64,000 bases of DNA from Tomocerus qinae (GCA_020055645.1 JAECZT010000034.1:1-64000), one strand, 5' to 3'. Positions 34,683 through 53,344 are shown, numbered from the stretch's first letter. The notes: a model not told the origin generated them from the sequence alone. Numbers and translations: made by a program.

Positions 34683-35400
34683 TTTCTCCAGTGGTAATAT
34701 TTTCTTTAATTTTCAAAGGAATATCTTCCCAAAAAAATTGTTTCAAATCACTAAATTGAATTTGTTTTAGGTAACTGCTTATGATGATCAATATAATGTT
34801 TACAGAAACTGCTTAAATAAGTTGTTCTACAATTTTTATTTACAATGGAGTCAAAAAACTTTAAAATAAAATCTTAATATAATTAACAAATATATTTTCA
34901 CTGCGGTATACTCTAAACTGCATGCACATTGGTCTTACTTCGTAATGATTTACTTTTTCTCAAGTGGCTTTCCATTTACAGTATGTATGTCGCAAGAGTT
35001 CTTTTATTGATCATAATGATTTACGTATGGTTATTAAGAGCCAGGACTGGTATATTTATTTATTCAAAAAGCCGAAATCCGTATCTTTATTAAGCTTTCA
35101 ATACATAACGTTGTTTATAAAGGGAATTCACTTAATATCTCTTGAACTGTTCAATTTTTGTACTATTTGTTAGGAATTTACTATTTTAGTTTACATTTGA
35201 TGTTTAATTAGGCAATTTTTGACCATTTCCAAAAAGTAACCACTACAAGTATTTCAGTTTTGTATGGTTTGGACCATACGAGGAACGAAGGCTAATCCAA
35301 ACGGAACAAGAGCAGAAACTACAAAAACTGGACTTGTGGCAGGACAAAGAAATGTTGTCCATGGCTAGTCCGCGTCCGGTCTATCAATGATTCAATCATT
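34683..35400. other. Upstream region of copy C
   Basis: Holds the upstream block at about 34,990-35,110 (tttattgatcataatgattta, tttattcaaaaagccgaaat) shared with copies A and B. Otherwise AT-rich with no gene. Confidence 0.55.
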
Positions 35401-35520
35401 GGATCCGAGCTATGTTATGTTATGTTATATGGGGTGTACTGTCTCACTACAAAGTGATAGTACTGGGCGCAGGCCTCATTACGGGCCTATTGCCAAGTAA
35501 GCTTATGGATCCGAGCTAAG
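35401..35520 (-). mobile_element. Short non-LTR retroelement fragment with target duplication
   Basis: A segment of about 92 bp lies between direct repeats tggatccgagcta (near 35,401 and 35,506). On the minus strand it ends in a tandem tail (ataacataacataacata), as expected of target-primed insertion of a SINE or a very short LINE 3' end. Inside are two small stems (gtact...agtac and aggcc...gggcct). Confidence 0.6.
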
Positions 35521-35963
35521 TACGTGCTAAGCACTAGAATGACATATGTTTACATGTACTAAGTTATACAGCATAAATGTTGACTATTGACCTTATAAAT
35601 TTTAATTTGCTGTGGTTGAGCTTTAAAGCAGGCTTTGACAAACATGTTTAATTAATTCCTCTAGATACATACTCCATAATAAACGTCACTATAAGGGTAC
35701 GAGTAAAGTGTAAAGCGTATAAGGATTTATAAATGTGTATAACGTAAGTATGCGTCAGAGATATATGTTGTGCATGATTTCTCTTGCTTGTCTGAAAGGA
35801 ATACTCGTCCAAGTTGATATTGCAAATGGGAAGGACACTCAACTTTAAGCTGATGATTTAATCTTACATGAGCATCGTTTGCGTCACTACAAACATAGTT
35901 AAAGGCTTGAAATGCCAATTTAGCCGTGACATAGTACATTATTTAGGCTTATAAGCATAATTA
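35521..35963. other. Intergenic DNA downstream of relic D
   Basis: The part at 35,880-35,960 is shared with 32,285-32,370 upstream of the copy C 3' end. No gene recognised in the rest. Confidence 0.5.
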
Positions 35964-36150
35964 AGTAATCTGTACAAGTGATAGCTATTAAGAACATAGA
36001 CAACAGTAAAGTGTTTAAAATGAAATTGGAAAGTCGAGTTTTACTGGCACATACTAAATGAATGGTCGCAGCTTTTCCTCAGTTCATCTTGTTCCTCCTT
36101 TGTAAATGATGCCAAATATTAAGAAAAGTCGAACTCATATTATTATGTAT
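35964..36150 (-). pseudogene. Chemoreceptor-like relic D (C-terminal fragment)
   Basis: Minus-strand reading gives traces of the last exon of copies A-C: TEEKLRPF aligns with SKEERLRVMPVY, YVPVKLDF with SCVPILVKVGSF, and in another frame KHFTVVYV with KRFTVVTV. Stop codons and a frame change interrupt it. The rest of the gene is gone; the ABC transporter gene begins shortly beyond. Confidence 0.65.
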
Positions 36151-36324
36151 AGAGTATAGTAGGTCAACTACAAATTTTTAAATATATTTTATATGGTCAG
36201 GACTAGTAAACGTAAAGATTCTTTTTTTTCCACGTAATTTGAAAATAGTTTGAATTTCTAGAGATACGAAAACAAGGAAAATGTACATACAAATATTTGT
36301 TTTTTATTCAGCCTTATTAAAAAA

Positions 36325-44352
<8,028 letters not shown>

Positions 44353-45512
44353 TACTATTTCAATATGAAGTTGAAAGCTGCCACCTCATTTTGATATGAT
44401 ATTGCAAGACAGCATTTTTAATTTCTGCTAAATTAAAGCTGAGATTTTAATTGGATCAATAGTAGTTATTTTCGCTCCTTATCTTCTTCCCTTATCAAAA
44501 TGTACTTCATGGATGACTGACCTAGTGATACGTAGTAGAAACCGAACCTACGCAGACAGATTAATAAATGTCCATTCTGCAAACGTATAATTAATTGTGA
44601 CTTATCCATATCTGCATTCAATATCGACTGTGCTCTTTAATAAGGACATAAATTCATTGCTTATATTTCAAAATTTCGCACATTCCTATCACAAGATCTT
44701 TTAAAAATCTCAAAAGTAAGCCAAATTAAAGTAATATTTTTAATCACAAATTTTTTAGTATTTTGAGTAAATAAAAATAAGCCAAATAAAAATAAGTTTT
44801 TAATAACAGATTTTTTGATTATTCTGAATGCCATTTAGAGAATTTAAAAATAATCCAAATTTTAGTTAAATAATAATAACAGATTTTTTAAAATTTCGAA
44901 ATGCAATTTTGAGAAATAGTATCTTGTCAAATACATGACATTGAAAGCTTTATGGGGTTAAGTTCGTTTTGAATATCACTGTCGATATTGTCGAATGCCA
45001 ACTTGTAATTTCACAAGTTAAATTTGTCTTGTTTGATTTTAGTCAATACTTTATTATAGCTGTAGTTACGTGATATCTGGTAAAGTTATAATTCTTTTAT
45101 GCAATTTTCTGCCTTTCTACTATTGCTAAGATATAAACCATAATTAGGTTCCTAATTAGGTCATAAGGTGTTATATGTAAGTTAATGTTATTTATATCAT
45201 TTATATATTTTAAATTGTGACCATGCTTTAAAATCATAAGTCTTTAATACTTAATAATGCACTATATAATAATATATGCAAATTATAATGTGATAGGTAC
45301 CTTAATATAATGTTTATATATTATTATATGGCACATGTTGTTCATTATTTCCACGTAGAGTGAAATGAGATCAAGATTCTCGACTTGCTCAGCGACCTTC
45401 ACAACTGCACTTTGATAAGCTAAATCAACTTTGAGTTGACTCTCTACATTGCCTGCCTGATACACATACCTATATGATTACATAATAACAAGCGAATTAC
45501 TGCGTCAAAGGC
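44353..45512. other. Upstream of the ABC transporter gene
   Basis: AT-rich. A minus-strand segment at 45,283-45,470 reads GNVESQLKVDLAYQSAVVKV followed by an acidic, leucine-rich stretch. Its composition looks coding, but I do not recognise it and find no convincing partner exons. Confidence 0.4.
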
Positions 45513-45754
45513 TATGACAGGGAACAAAAAGGGACCTTTATTATCTTTTTTGCCTTCTTTATAAAAAAAAGGTAGGAATAAGTTTTAAAACAGCAGTCCT
45601 CTTTTGCCTTTTTATCTTTTTTAGTGTATCAGCGTGCCCCATTTACTTTACATGTAAATAGGGTAAAAAGAATAAAAAGGACTGATTTAAAAAAAGTAGT
45701 ACCTTTTTACTTTTTTGTAAAAAAGGAGTGCTTATTTGTTCCTGGGCTATTATA
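45513..45754. mobile_element. hAT-like MITE with caggga ends (about 242 bp)
   Basis: Ends cagggaacaaaaagg and cttatttgttcctg are inverted repeats, with further inverted arms of cctttttta/taaaaaaaggtagg and ttttacttttttg inside. The flanks ggctatga and ggctatta match at 7 of 8 bases, in line with an 8-bp duplication. Relatives lie at 26,685 and 58,724. Confidence 0.7.
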
Positions 45755-46023
45755 ACGTAGAGATATTATGAAAATCTATGTTACAGGTGATGGATATAAT
45801 ATCTGCTTATATTAAATGTATTGGTCGATCTTTATCATTAAGTTCACAATTTGCGGTATCTTTTACACAGCTACATTAATAATTAATTGCATTCCTATTT
45901 CAGTAGAAATTGAAGATATAAAAGTCGATGGCGTAACTTCTTAAGCCAGGCTTTTAATTACAGATATTCATTTACGTAGAACTGTCATGCCTGTACCAAA
46001 GTACGAAAACATGCACACTATAT
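45755..46023. other. Intergenic DNA, no gene recognised
   Basis: AT-rich; nothing recognisable. Confidence 0.5.
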
Positions 46024-46078
46024 AACTACGAGAAACGCAGCCCGTCCTACGGACGGGAAATAACTGTTGGCTAGCGAT
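46024..46078. repeat. Copy of the cccgtcc hairpin repeat, 5' part
   Basis: acgagaaacgcagcccgtcc, then tacggacggg, forming a CCCGTCC-GGACGGG stem, and aactgttggctagcgatcag. The same block starts the repeat at 52327, just downstream of the paralogous zinc-binding gene. Confidence 0.8.
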
Positions 46079-46265
46079 CAGGAATTTATTTAATTCTTAA
46101 AATGTTTGAATCCGTTAATGTACTGTTTTAAAAAACCGCAGCGTAATTATTTCTAGCAATCAAGACTTTGAAAACCGCAATTTAGCTATTTAATGTTTAT
46201 TCTACTAAAGCAAAGACAAACATTTAAAAATTAGGAGTAATAGATTGCATGTATTTCTCTACATT

Positions 46266-46963
46266 TTACTTATCACCACCCAATTCCATATTTTCATCCA
46301 AAAGAGCCAACTCATCGTCAGTCACATATCCATCATTAGGCTTCCTATTGGAGTCTATGGGAGGAGACAACGGCTGCTTCGGCCAACTTTCCTTTCTTTG
46401 ACTCTGAACCTTCTTCGCTGAGTGTGGGTTGAAACGACTTGAAAAGTTCAAGTTTCTCGGCATGTTGCTTAGCATTCAGACTCCAATTGGCTTTTTGAAA
46501 CCGCTTTCCTATAGTAGACACACCATTGCAAATGATACATCGAAAGTATCCCGGCCGAACTGGAGCTATTTTGCATTGTTCGCACCATTGCCAACATTCA
46601 GGGAGCTCTGGTAGTGCATGGTTATATTCTTTTCCACACTGTTCGTGGGGGCACTTGTCTAGAAAAGGTAATGAAATAAAATTACCATCACAGAAGAAAA
46701 CAAAAAAGAATTACTAATAATTTTGTTTACAAATTAAAACATTGTACTTACCTTTCTGATAGAAGTCACTCACTTTTCAGGGAACAGAACGGACAAAATC
46801 TATCAACCAAAGAGATAGGGAGCCACCCTGATTCGTTAGCATTATTTTTATTTGTACTGGAAGCTGACCCATTTGAAGTTATGTTTCTTTTCGGAATCCT
46901 GAATTGTCCAGAGTTTGGCGTAGTATTACCACTACCACCTTGAGAACCACCACGGGGATTCAT
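46266..46963 (-). CDS. Small zinc-binding protein, copy 1 (four CxxC-type pairs)
   Basis: Two exons, 46752-46963 and 46266-46657, with GT-AG ends. Exon 1 begins MNPRGGSQGGSGNTTPNSGQ, a low-complexity start, then GSASS and DRFCPFC. Exon 2 continues KCPHEQC, WCEQCKIAP and YFRCIICNG, then a basic AEKLELF helix. Eight cysteines in four pairs suggest two cross-braced zinc sites of treble-clef or RING-like style; I do not recognise the family. Exon 1 is one base longer than in copy 2 (run at 46774-46777), which shifts the last codons before the donor. The acidic end DDELALLDENMEL lies one base forward (+1) of the frame holding the cysteines, and the same offset is needed in copy 2. Role unknown; nucleic-acid binding is only a guess. 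Confidence 0.6.
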
Positions 46964-47007
46964 TTTCTAAAAAATTAAAAAGAAGCATTAAATATCTTAA
47001 CCGAAAG

Positions 47008-47178
47008 CTTCAACTGTTGGTTAGCGATCAGGAAATTAATATCATAAAAGATAAAAGTCTGTGATGTCCTAGGGAGAAATTAAAAAGTTACAGTAGACAC
47101 ATAATATTATACTGCAGGGAGACAGAAAGGGTTACGCACCACGCTACGGTGTTTGGTAGCAATCAGTACTTTTTATTA
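47008..47178. repeat. Copy of the hairpin repeat, 3' part
   Basis: From aactgttggttagcgatcag to ggtagcaatcagtactttt it matches 52,360-52,535 closely, including gtgatgtcctagg, actgcagggagacagaaagg and caccacgctacggtg. It lies upstream of the copy 1 zinc-binding gene and suggests that another gene unit once lay to the right. Confidence 0.8.
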
Positions 47179-47488
47179 TTTTTTTATTGCGATTGCGGCG
47201 GCTGGCCTTAGTGGCAGTCGGAGCTGGCTGCTAATTATTCCGAAAGCCATTCTGTAAAACGGCCGTTTATGTCGCATGGAATTCATTTTATTATCGACTT
47301 GATAGAATCTTGTCTATCAATTGCACTGCCAAAATTTACTTCCCCTTGAGGTAGTGGAATAGCCGGACAGAGGTTAACTATGAGGGGTTTCGGCTGTGAA
47401 AATTGAGCACAATTTTCGGGGGCCTTTTTCAAATAATAACCACGCAGTGAGGAATTTGCTAAAATGTTCCCACCGAAACCACTAAATA
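47179..47488. other. Unassigned, relatively GC-rich stretch
   Basis: Contains gcggcggctggccttagtgg and ggaatagccggacagaggtt; no frame, tRNA fold or repeat partner found in the window. Confidence 0.5.
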
Positions 47489-47668
47489 AGACTGTACAAT
47501 AAGACTGCTATTGACGTATTATCCCCATGCCATGGGTGCAGATTTATATACCCACGTGTTAGGGTAACAGCCAATAACCAAGGGTAACAAAAAATAGCCA
47601 AGGGTAAAAACCAATAAGGAAGTTGCAACTATATCTCAATAGCATTAGCAGTCTTATTGTACAGGGAC
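47489..47668. mobile_element. MITE with tgtacaataagactgctattg ends
   Basis: Inverted ends of about 25 bp (actgtacaataagactgc at the left, gcagtcttattgtacag at the right) around about 130 bp with repeated caagggtaac motifs. No coding capacity. Confidence 0.7.
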
Positions 47669-47714
47669 ATGTTTTTAGTCTGTATGAAACCTGTCCCCAT
47701 TTGGGTAAATCTAT

Positions 47715-48062
47715 AGTCTGGGGTCTATTGCTTTTCCCTCATTTTTTTCCCCTCCCCATCTTTTCCGAATAAAAATTGTAACTGTTGACTTTGTTACCGG
47801 AGGTGACTTGGCCGCTAATCCCTTCCATACTAAATTACCACACGGTTAGATCTGGTGTGTGCTAAAAGTGAGTTTTACATGTGAAAGCCAAGTCACGCCC
47901 TAGTCTAAGGGGTCTTTTCCCACTCATTTTCCCCTCCCCTTCTTTTCAGAATAAATTGGCCAACCTAAAATATTCTTCCTATAGTGATTATCACTTATGT
48001 ACCACTGTAAGGTATACAGTTTTGTGTCCAATTTATTCCAAGGAGAAAAGGGGAGGGATTTT
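47715..48062. repeat. Direct and inverted repeats around ccctccccttctttt
   Basis: ctcatttttttcccctcccc near 47,738 recurs at about 191 bp (47,918-47,945). The second copy also pairs with ccaaggagaaaaggggaggg at 48,036-48,057 to form a hairpin with about 28-bp arms. Confidence 0.7.
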
Positions 48063-48104
48063 GCCTAATTAAAATACCTCGTATCCAAAAGTGATTTTCA
48101 AAAC

Positions 48105-49578
48105 ATTTTACTCCAGATTCTTGATTCTCTTATTACTGTCGTAACCATTAGTTCTGATAGTGATTCAAATTCTGACTACATTTTTTGCCCCTCTCTGATT
48201 GGTCCAAATTTTTTGTAATCAGCCAATGAAATTGCAGATTTCATTTACATAAATCTATATGATTTCCAAAATGAATCTTAAGGGGTAGAATTACCGTGAA
48301 TAGCTTAAATAATAATGGACTCTTGATAAAGAAATAATATTGGGTTGGGACTGACGGATGAATACTAAATCCGAATCTCATTACAACGTCTATTCACCAT
48401 GAACATAGTGGAGTTTGTTGGAAGTGTTTGTGAATTAAACCTTTGGAATAAATCTTATTTGTTATACATTATCAGAAATTATTTGGAAGGTATAGTCTTT
48501 GTAAACCGGAGAACAGAGATACGAAAGAGTACATTTTAAGACATAAAATGTTTTATTTTACTGAATATAATTTCTGATAAGTGCATATCATATGCATAAG
48601 ACTTATTCCATGCATAATTTTTTATCCACAGGTATACTTCCAACAACTCGACTATGCTCCCATGCGAATGAGGAGGTTGCAATGAAGATTCGGATTTCGT
48701 ATTCATCCTAATAACCATTTTCTTTATCATGAGTGCATAACAACATTCAATATTCACGGTATTTGTTTCATTAAATTCTACCCGCTTAACCTTTTGGCTA
48801 CCAACTAACTGGGAAATATTTGGTCCCCAAATCCCCCTGTTACTGAGGTAATAGAAAAGTGCAATCTACCAACATAGGCTAGTGAATTGAATTTATTTAC
48901 TCATTGGTTTCACTGTTAGGAGAAACAAAAACAAATGCCATTTCAAAATTCTTTACCAATGCCACTTTGATCCCGAATATTTTTGTTCAAGATTTTTGAA
49001 AAATTATTGCCGCTAGAATTGTAAGAAGTAATTTAAAAATTTTTAAAGTAAAAATTTATTTTCAGCAGAAATGAAAAGGCAAACCTTAGGGGTACACTAC
49101 CGGTTGCCTACAGGTGCGCTTACAATTGCCGAATTTTGTATAATATTATGCACTGACGGGTTCGGGCATAGTAGAATCTAGGAATACATCTATGTCATGT
49201 ATTTGGGAACTGTGACAATATGTTTATATGACTACATGTATGTCATGTATTTGGGAACAGTGACTTGTTTATATAACTACATGACATACACATGTATTTG
49301 GCTAGCCAAAAGGTTAAAATACATTTTGGAAATCATATAGATTTATGTATCATGAGTGCATAATATTCGCTATGCACAGTTTCACTATGGAAATCATATA
49401 GATTTATGTAAATGAAATCTGCAATTTGCTTTGGCTGATTACAAAAAATTTGCAGATCAATCAGAGAGGGGCATAAATGTAGTCAGAATTTGAATCACTG
49501 TCCAGAACTAATGGTTACGACAGTACGAAGTAATAAAGAGAATAGAATACAGGAAATCTTGATTAGAGTAAAGAAGTG
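48105..49578. mobile_element. Nested foldback element
   Basis: Outer arms at about 48,105-48,277 and 49,385-49,578 are inverted copies (ctgtcgtaaccattagttct against its complement, and aaatctatatgatttcc). Inside lies a second foldback, about 48,278-48,795, whose arms pair gatgaatactaaatccgaat with attcggatttcgtattcatc. A third segment at 48,789-49,314 has ends aaccttttggcta and tagccaaaaggtt. Short direct repeats of atgtcatgtatttgggaac occur at 49,193 and 49,240. No transposase frame. Confidence 0.75.
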
Positions 49579-49604
49579 TTTCATCTTTGCCTCCCCCTTA
49601 TATG

Positions 49605-51315
49605 GTGGAAGCAGAATCGACCCTTTCAAACTCAATTGGGCGGAAAATAGTAGGAATTTACATTGAAAAGAATAAGGGATTTTTTTAGAAAACTGTCTGT
49701 AACTTCGGATCTAAAAGAGTAAAGTGGCAAATGTCAGCGAGTGGAAGTTGGCAAATTTGCCATCAGTTTCGCAAGAATCTGTAAAGCACGACTTTCTACG
49801 ATTAGGGCATCCAGTCCCGGGAAATCCAGTCTCGAGGAATTCCCGGGAGTCTCGAGACTTATTTCCCGAGACTGGAAACAGCCAGTCTCCGGGAAATTCT
49901 CGAAAATTTAAACATTTTAGAGAACAACAATTTTTGCATAAAAATTTGTTTTGAAAATTTTTACGCTACAGACTATTAGTATATGAGTGTAGCAGAAGAT
50001 ATTATTATATAAGTAGCGTATGTTTCTACTCCCGAATTTTATTTAATTTATTATTTGCCAAACCTTTATCGAAATATTTATATGTCTTAACTTTACAATT
50101 CTCCATTTGAGAGGTTTATATACTAACCTAGAGAGCTTGTCCCGTTCCATCAAATTGTAGGTTTACCTTGCCAGTCAATTACAAACCTTAAAATTTAACT
50201 TTTATCAGAATTTAAATGACTCAAAAGCACAGTGAAAATTTGAAAAGGACCCACTAATATCCTATTTCTTTGAAATCAAAAATATACTGACACGCTTGCA
50301 TCACGTAGGCAAACCCAGCCATTGAAATCTTATACGACACATCGATAAAAATGGCAAAAAAGAAGAAATTCCTCCAAACCACTTGATAATGATCACAGTC
50401 TTATATGTTAGCTATTAAATATGTATTTAAGATTTAGTCCTAGAAGAGACAGAAACATTATATTTAATGGAATTTCTGCAAGTAATCTACCCACACAAAA
50501 TAATAATTGTATCTAATGATCAATCTAATACACATCTAACACCCGACGATTAGTATTAGATAGTATGCCTTTGGTGGTAGCCGTAGCGTATTTAGGATGT
50601 GCCTAGTCGTGGTTCTGTAATGTCATTTAAAGTGTACAACACGCCATAAGAACCAGCTGGATAAGTGAGATTTCTTTTTTCGTTTCTGGAATAAATTGTT
50701 GGGTATAGAATTGAAATTTATTGCATTAAAGATTAGCCTCTTTATTGCAATGAAAATTTTATTCCAAGTTTTGTTGACGGCATTAAAATATATAAAATAT
50801 TCACTATTTTTAAATAAAAATTTGGAAATTTTTAGAGCTAAATGTAGAATTTCTCCAGTCCCGGGAAATTCCCGGGAAGTCTCATTTCCCGGGACTGGCC
50901 AAAACTACCCGAGACTGGATGCCCTATCTACGATGTCCCTATAACTCAAGAATTATTGTCATTTTACTAAAAACACCTTTTTTCACATGGGGGAGAATAG
51001 CCAATTTTCTATTATTCATTATGCTGTAGCTTCCTATCTTATTAATTCCAATGTAATTCCAATATTCTCCCCCCATATGAAAAAAAGGTGTTTTAGTAAA
51101 ATGACAATGAATTTGAGTTATAAGACATCGTAAGAAAGTCACGTAAACTTCTGCTGATAAAATTTGCCAACTTCCACTCGCGCTGACATATGCCACTTTT
51201 TTTACTCTTTTAGGGTCCGAAGTTACAGACAGTTTTTTCTAAAAAATCCCTACCCTTTCAATGTAAATTCCTACTATTTTCCGCCCAAATGAGTTTCTCT
51301 GAAAAAGGGTCAATT
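49605..51315. mobile_element. Large foldback element interrupted by a hAT insertion
   Basis: Left arm about 49,605-49,802, continuing after the insertion at 50,935-51,020; right arm about 51,040-51,315. Paired blocks include gggcggaaaatagtaggaat, gtctgtaacttcgg, agtggaagttggcaaattt and cattttactaaaaacacctt. Without the insertion the element would be about 580 bp, nearly a perfect hairpin. No coding capacity. Confidence 0.85.
49803..50926. mobile_element. hAT-like non-autonomous element, 1,124 bp, TSD TCTACGAT
   Basis: Inverted ends TAGGGCATCCAGTC and GACTGGATGCCCTA, exactly flanked by TCTACGAT at 49795-49802 and 50927-50934. Subterminal GC-rich palindromes (cagtcccgggaaattcccgg type) stand out from the AT-rich interior. 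No transposase frame, so it was mobilised in trans. Confidence 0.9.
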
Positions 51316-51329
51316 AAAAAATACCCTTA

Positions 51330-52075
51330 CTTAGTTTTGGTCCAGATGACAAAGACAGGCAGATGACCAATGACGAATGGCAGATGACCAATGAGCAGGC
51401 AGACAGCAGATGACCAATGACAGGCAGATGACCAATGACAGGCAATGACCAATGACAGGCAGATAACCAATGACCGGCAGGAAATGACCAACAGCCACTG
51501 ACGACAGCTACCACGGTGCAGTCGTAAGACACGATGAAACGTAGTTTTTTGGCTTGAGAAAATAAAACTGCCGCAAGAATCAAAAGTTGGTGCAAGGATG
51601 GATTGCACGAGAGCAGAGAAGAAATGAGACGGCAAGCAGAGTGCTTGTCTTCTCATCTCAGTCCAGCCAGCCAGCAGCCGCGAGTGAGTAGGGTAGTAGA
51701 AGGCAGAAGCACGGCAAGCAGGCATAAGCACTACATACACTGCTTATGCCTGGCTCCGCCAAGAGATGAGAAAGGCAAGCAGAGTGCTTGTCTTCCTCCT
51801 CATCTCGATCAATCAGCCAGCCAGCCGCGAAGTGAGTAGAGGTAGGGTATAGTAGAAGTCAAGCAGGCATAAGCACTACACTGCTTATGCCTGGCTCCTC
51901 CAAGGGTAAACCGTCTCACATTGTTTTTAGCAATGTGTTGCGACACCAGAGTACATTTTTGGTTGACGAAACGAACACACGAACGAACTTACATGGACTC
52001 TCTCTTTTCTATTATTCAATAGTGCATATAAGAGAGGAATTTATCATTAAATTACTTGTTGCACCATTTAATTGA
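51330..52075. repeat. Hairpin-rich repeat block, copy 1
   Basis: Starts with a short tandem repeat of agatgaccaatgacaggc, followed by caacagccactgacgacagc, ccgcaagaatcaaaagttgg, several hairpins (caagcaggcataagcactac with tgcttatgcctggctc; agcagagtgcttgtcttc), then gttgacgaaacgaacacacg. The same order occurs at 55,575-56,370. Open frames on both strands are repeat-derived. Confidence 0.85.
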
Positions 52076-52320
52076 TATGATTTACTAATACCCTAGATAT
52101 CATTCCAGAGACAATAAATAATCTAAGTTAATACTACTCCACCTATTTAATTATTTTTTGTTTTGTATCCTTATCATTATCATACTAAAGGTATGTACAT
52201 CAATCATGCACTATATAGAAATCAAAAAAACAACTGTAAGTAAGGCTAGGTTAGTTACTTCTACATAAATGTCAACACCAAGGACTTCGGACGTATTTAA
52301 GAATGGGTCTACGTTAATTT
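52076..52320. other. Intergenic DNA, no gene recognised
   Basis: AT-rich; nothing recognisable. Confidence 0.5.
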
Positions 52321-52321
52321 A

Positions 52322-52535
52322 TTCTATACGAGAAACGCAGCCCGTCCTACGGACAGGGGAAATAACTGTTGGTTAGCGATCAGGACTTTAGAAATTAATA
52401 TCATAAAAGATAAAAGTATGTGATGTCCTAGGAAGAAATTATTCAAGTTACAGTAGAGCACATGATACTATACTGCAGGGAGACAGAAAGGGTTACGCAC
52501 CACGCTACGGTGTTTGGTAGCAATCAGTACTTTTA
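52322..52535. repeat. Complete copy of the cccgtcc hairpin repeat
   Basis: Contains both parts found separately at 46,024 and 47,008. It sits immediately 3' of the copy 2 zinc-binding gene, as its 5' part does about 190 bp 3' of copy 1. May be 3' flank duplicated with the gene. Confidence 0.8.
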
Positions 52536-52571
52536 TTTAAAATCTCATAGTATAAAATTCACAATATTTCT

Positions 52572-53344
52572 TTAAAGCATTTGCTTATCTTCCTCAATTA
52601 ATGCCATCTCCGCATCACTAACTAAATTAGATTCAGGTAGCAATAAATTCTTTCCTTCCGAAATGGTGGCACCAGTTATAGAAGTGTCGCTATTTGCGGA
52701 GCTAAGTAAAGCATTGTCTTCCTCAACAACGTTACCATTAGAATCCTTGGTCCTTTTTTCTACAGGATGAGTCCATCTCCGACGATTTTTGATACTTCGG
52801 AAAAAGATCATCTTTTTCAGCAAAATGTTTTCGATTTAGATCTTTGTTAGCCTTATAGTAGGCTGTACCAATCGTCGTTGGAGAATTGCACACCAAACAG
52901 CGAAAATGACCGGGGGCGAATAAGGTGCAATTTTGCATGCCTTACACCATTCCCAACCATTGGCTAAAATTGCTTGCAAATCGTGTTTCAATGATTTTTT
53001 GCACTGTGCATGGACACATTCATCTGCAATAAACAAAATCCAAAAATTACAATTTTTGCATTCTTCTCTGAAACTTATTTAATATTTTAATAAAAAAATA
53101 TTTAATTTAAACATTTTTAAAATTTACCCTTACCTTTATCATAATAGTCTCGAATTGTTCTTGAACAGTAGGGGCAAAATCTATCATTGAGAAGTGATAA
53201 AGAAACTTGCCAAGTTCATGTTTATCCTCAGGAGTTTTGGAAGCTGACCCACTTGGCTGTAAACTGCGTTTAGGAATAACAAAATTGGCTCGAAGTGGGT
53301 GTGGAGCCCTGATTAGGATTACTTCCCCGACGTTTATTACTCAT
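52572..53344 (-). CDS. Small zinc-binding protein, copy 2 (frameshifted)
   Basis: Paralog of the gene at 46266-46963 with the same two-exon plan: 53134-53344 and 52572-53033. The shared order is a low-complexity start (MSNKRRGSNPNQGSTPTS), IPKRSLQPSGSAS, RFCPYCS, the exon junction, ECVHAQC, WCKACKIAP, HFRCLVCN, AEKDDLF and an acidic end (SDAEMALIEEDKQ). Frames change in exon 1, at the g/c run at 52912-52916 between CKIAP and GHFRC, and before the acidic tail (+1, as in copy 1). With several lesions, including in exon 1, this copy is more damaged than copy 1. The conserved cysteines show it once encoded the same zinc-binding fold. Confidence 0.55.

Noticed and set aside
47179-47488. Possible tRNA or SINE head in the GC-rich stretch
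   Set aside because: No cloverleaf with a proper anticodon arm or A and B boxes could be made out.
51314-51839. Frames of 78-137 codons on both strands
   Set aside because: Derived from hairpin-rich repeats; both strands are open because of inverted repeats, and the same occurs at 55,573-56,385.
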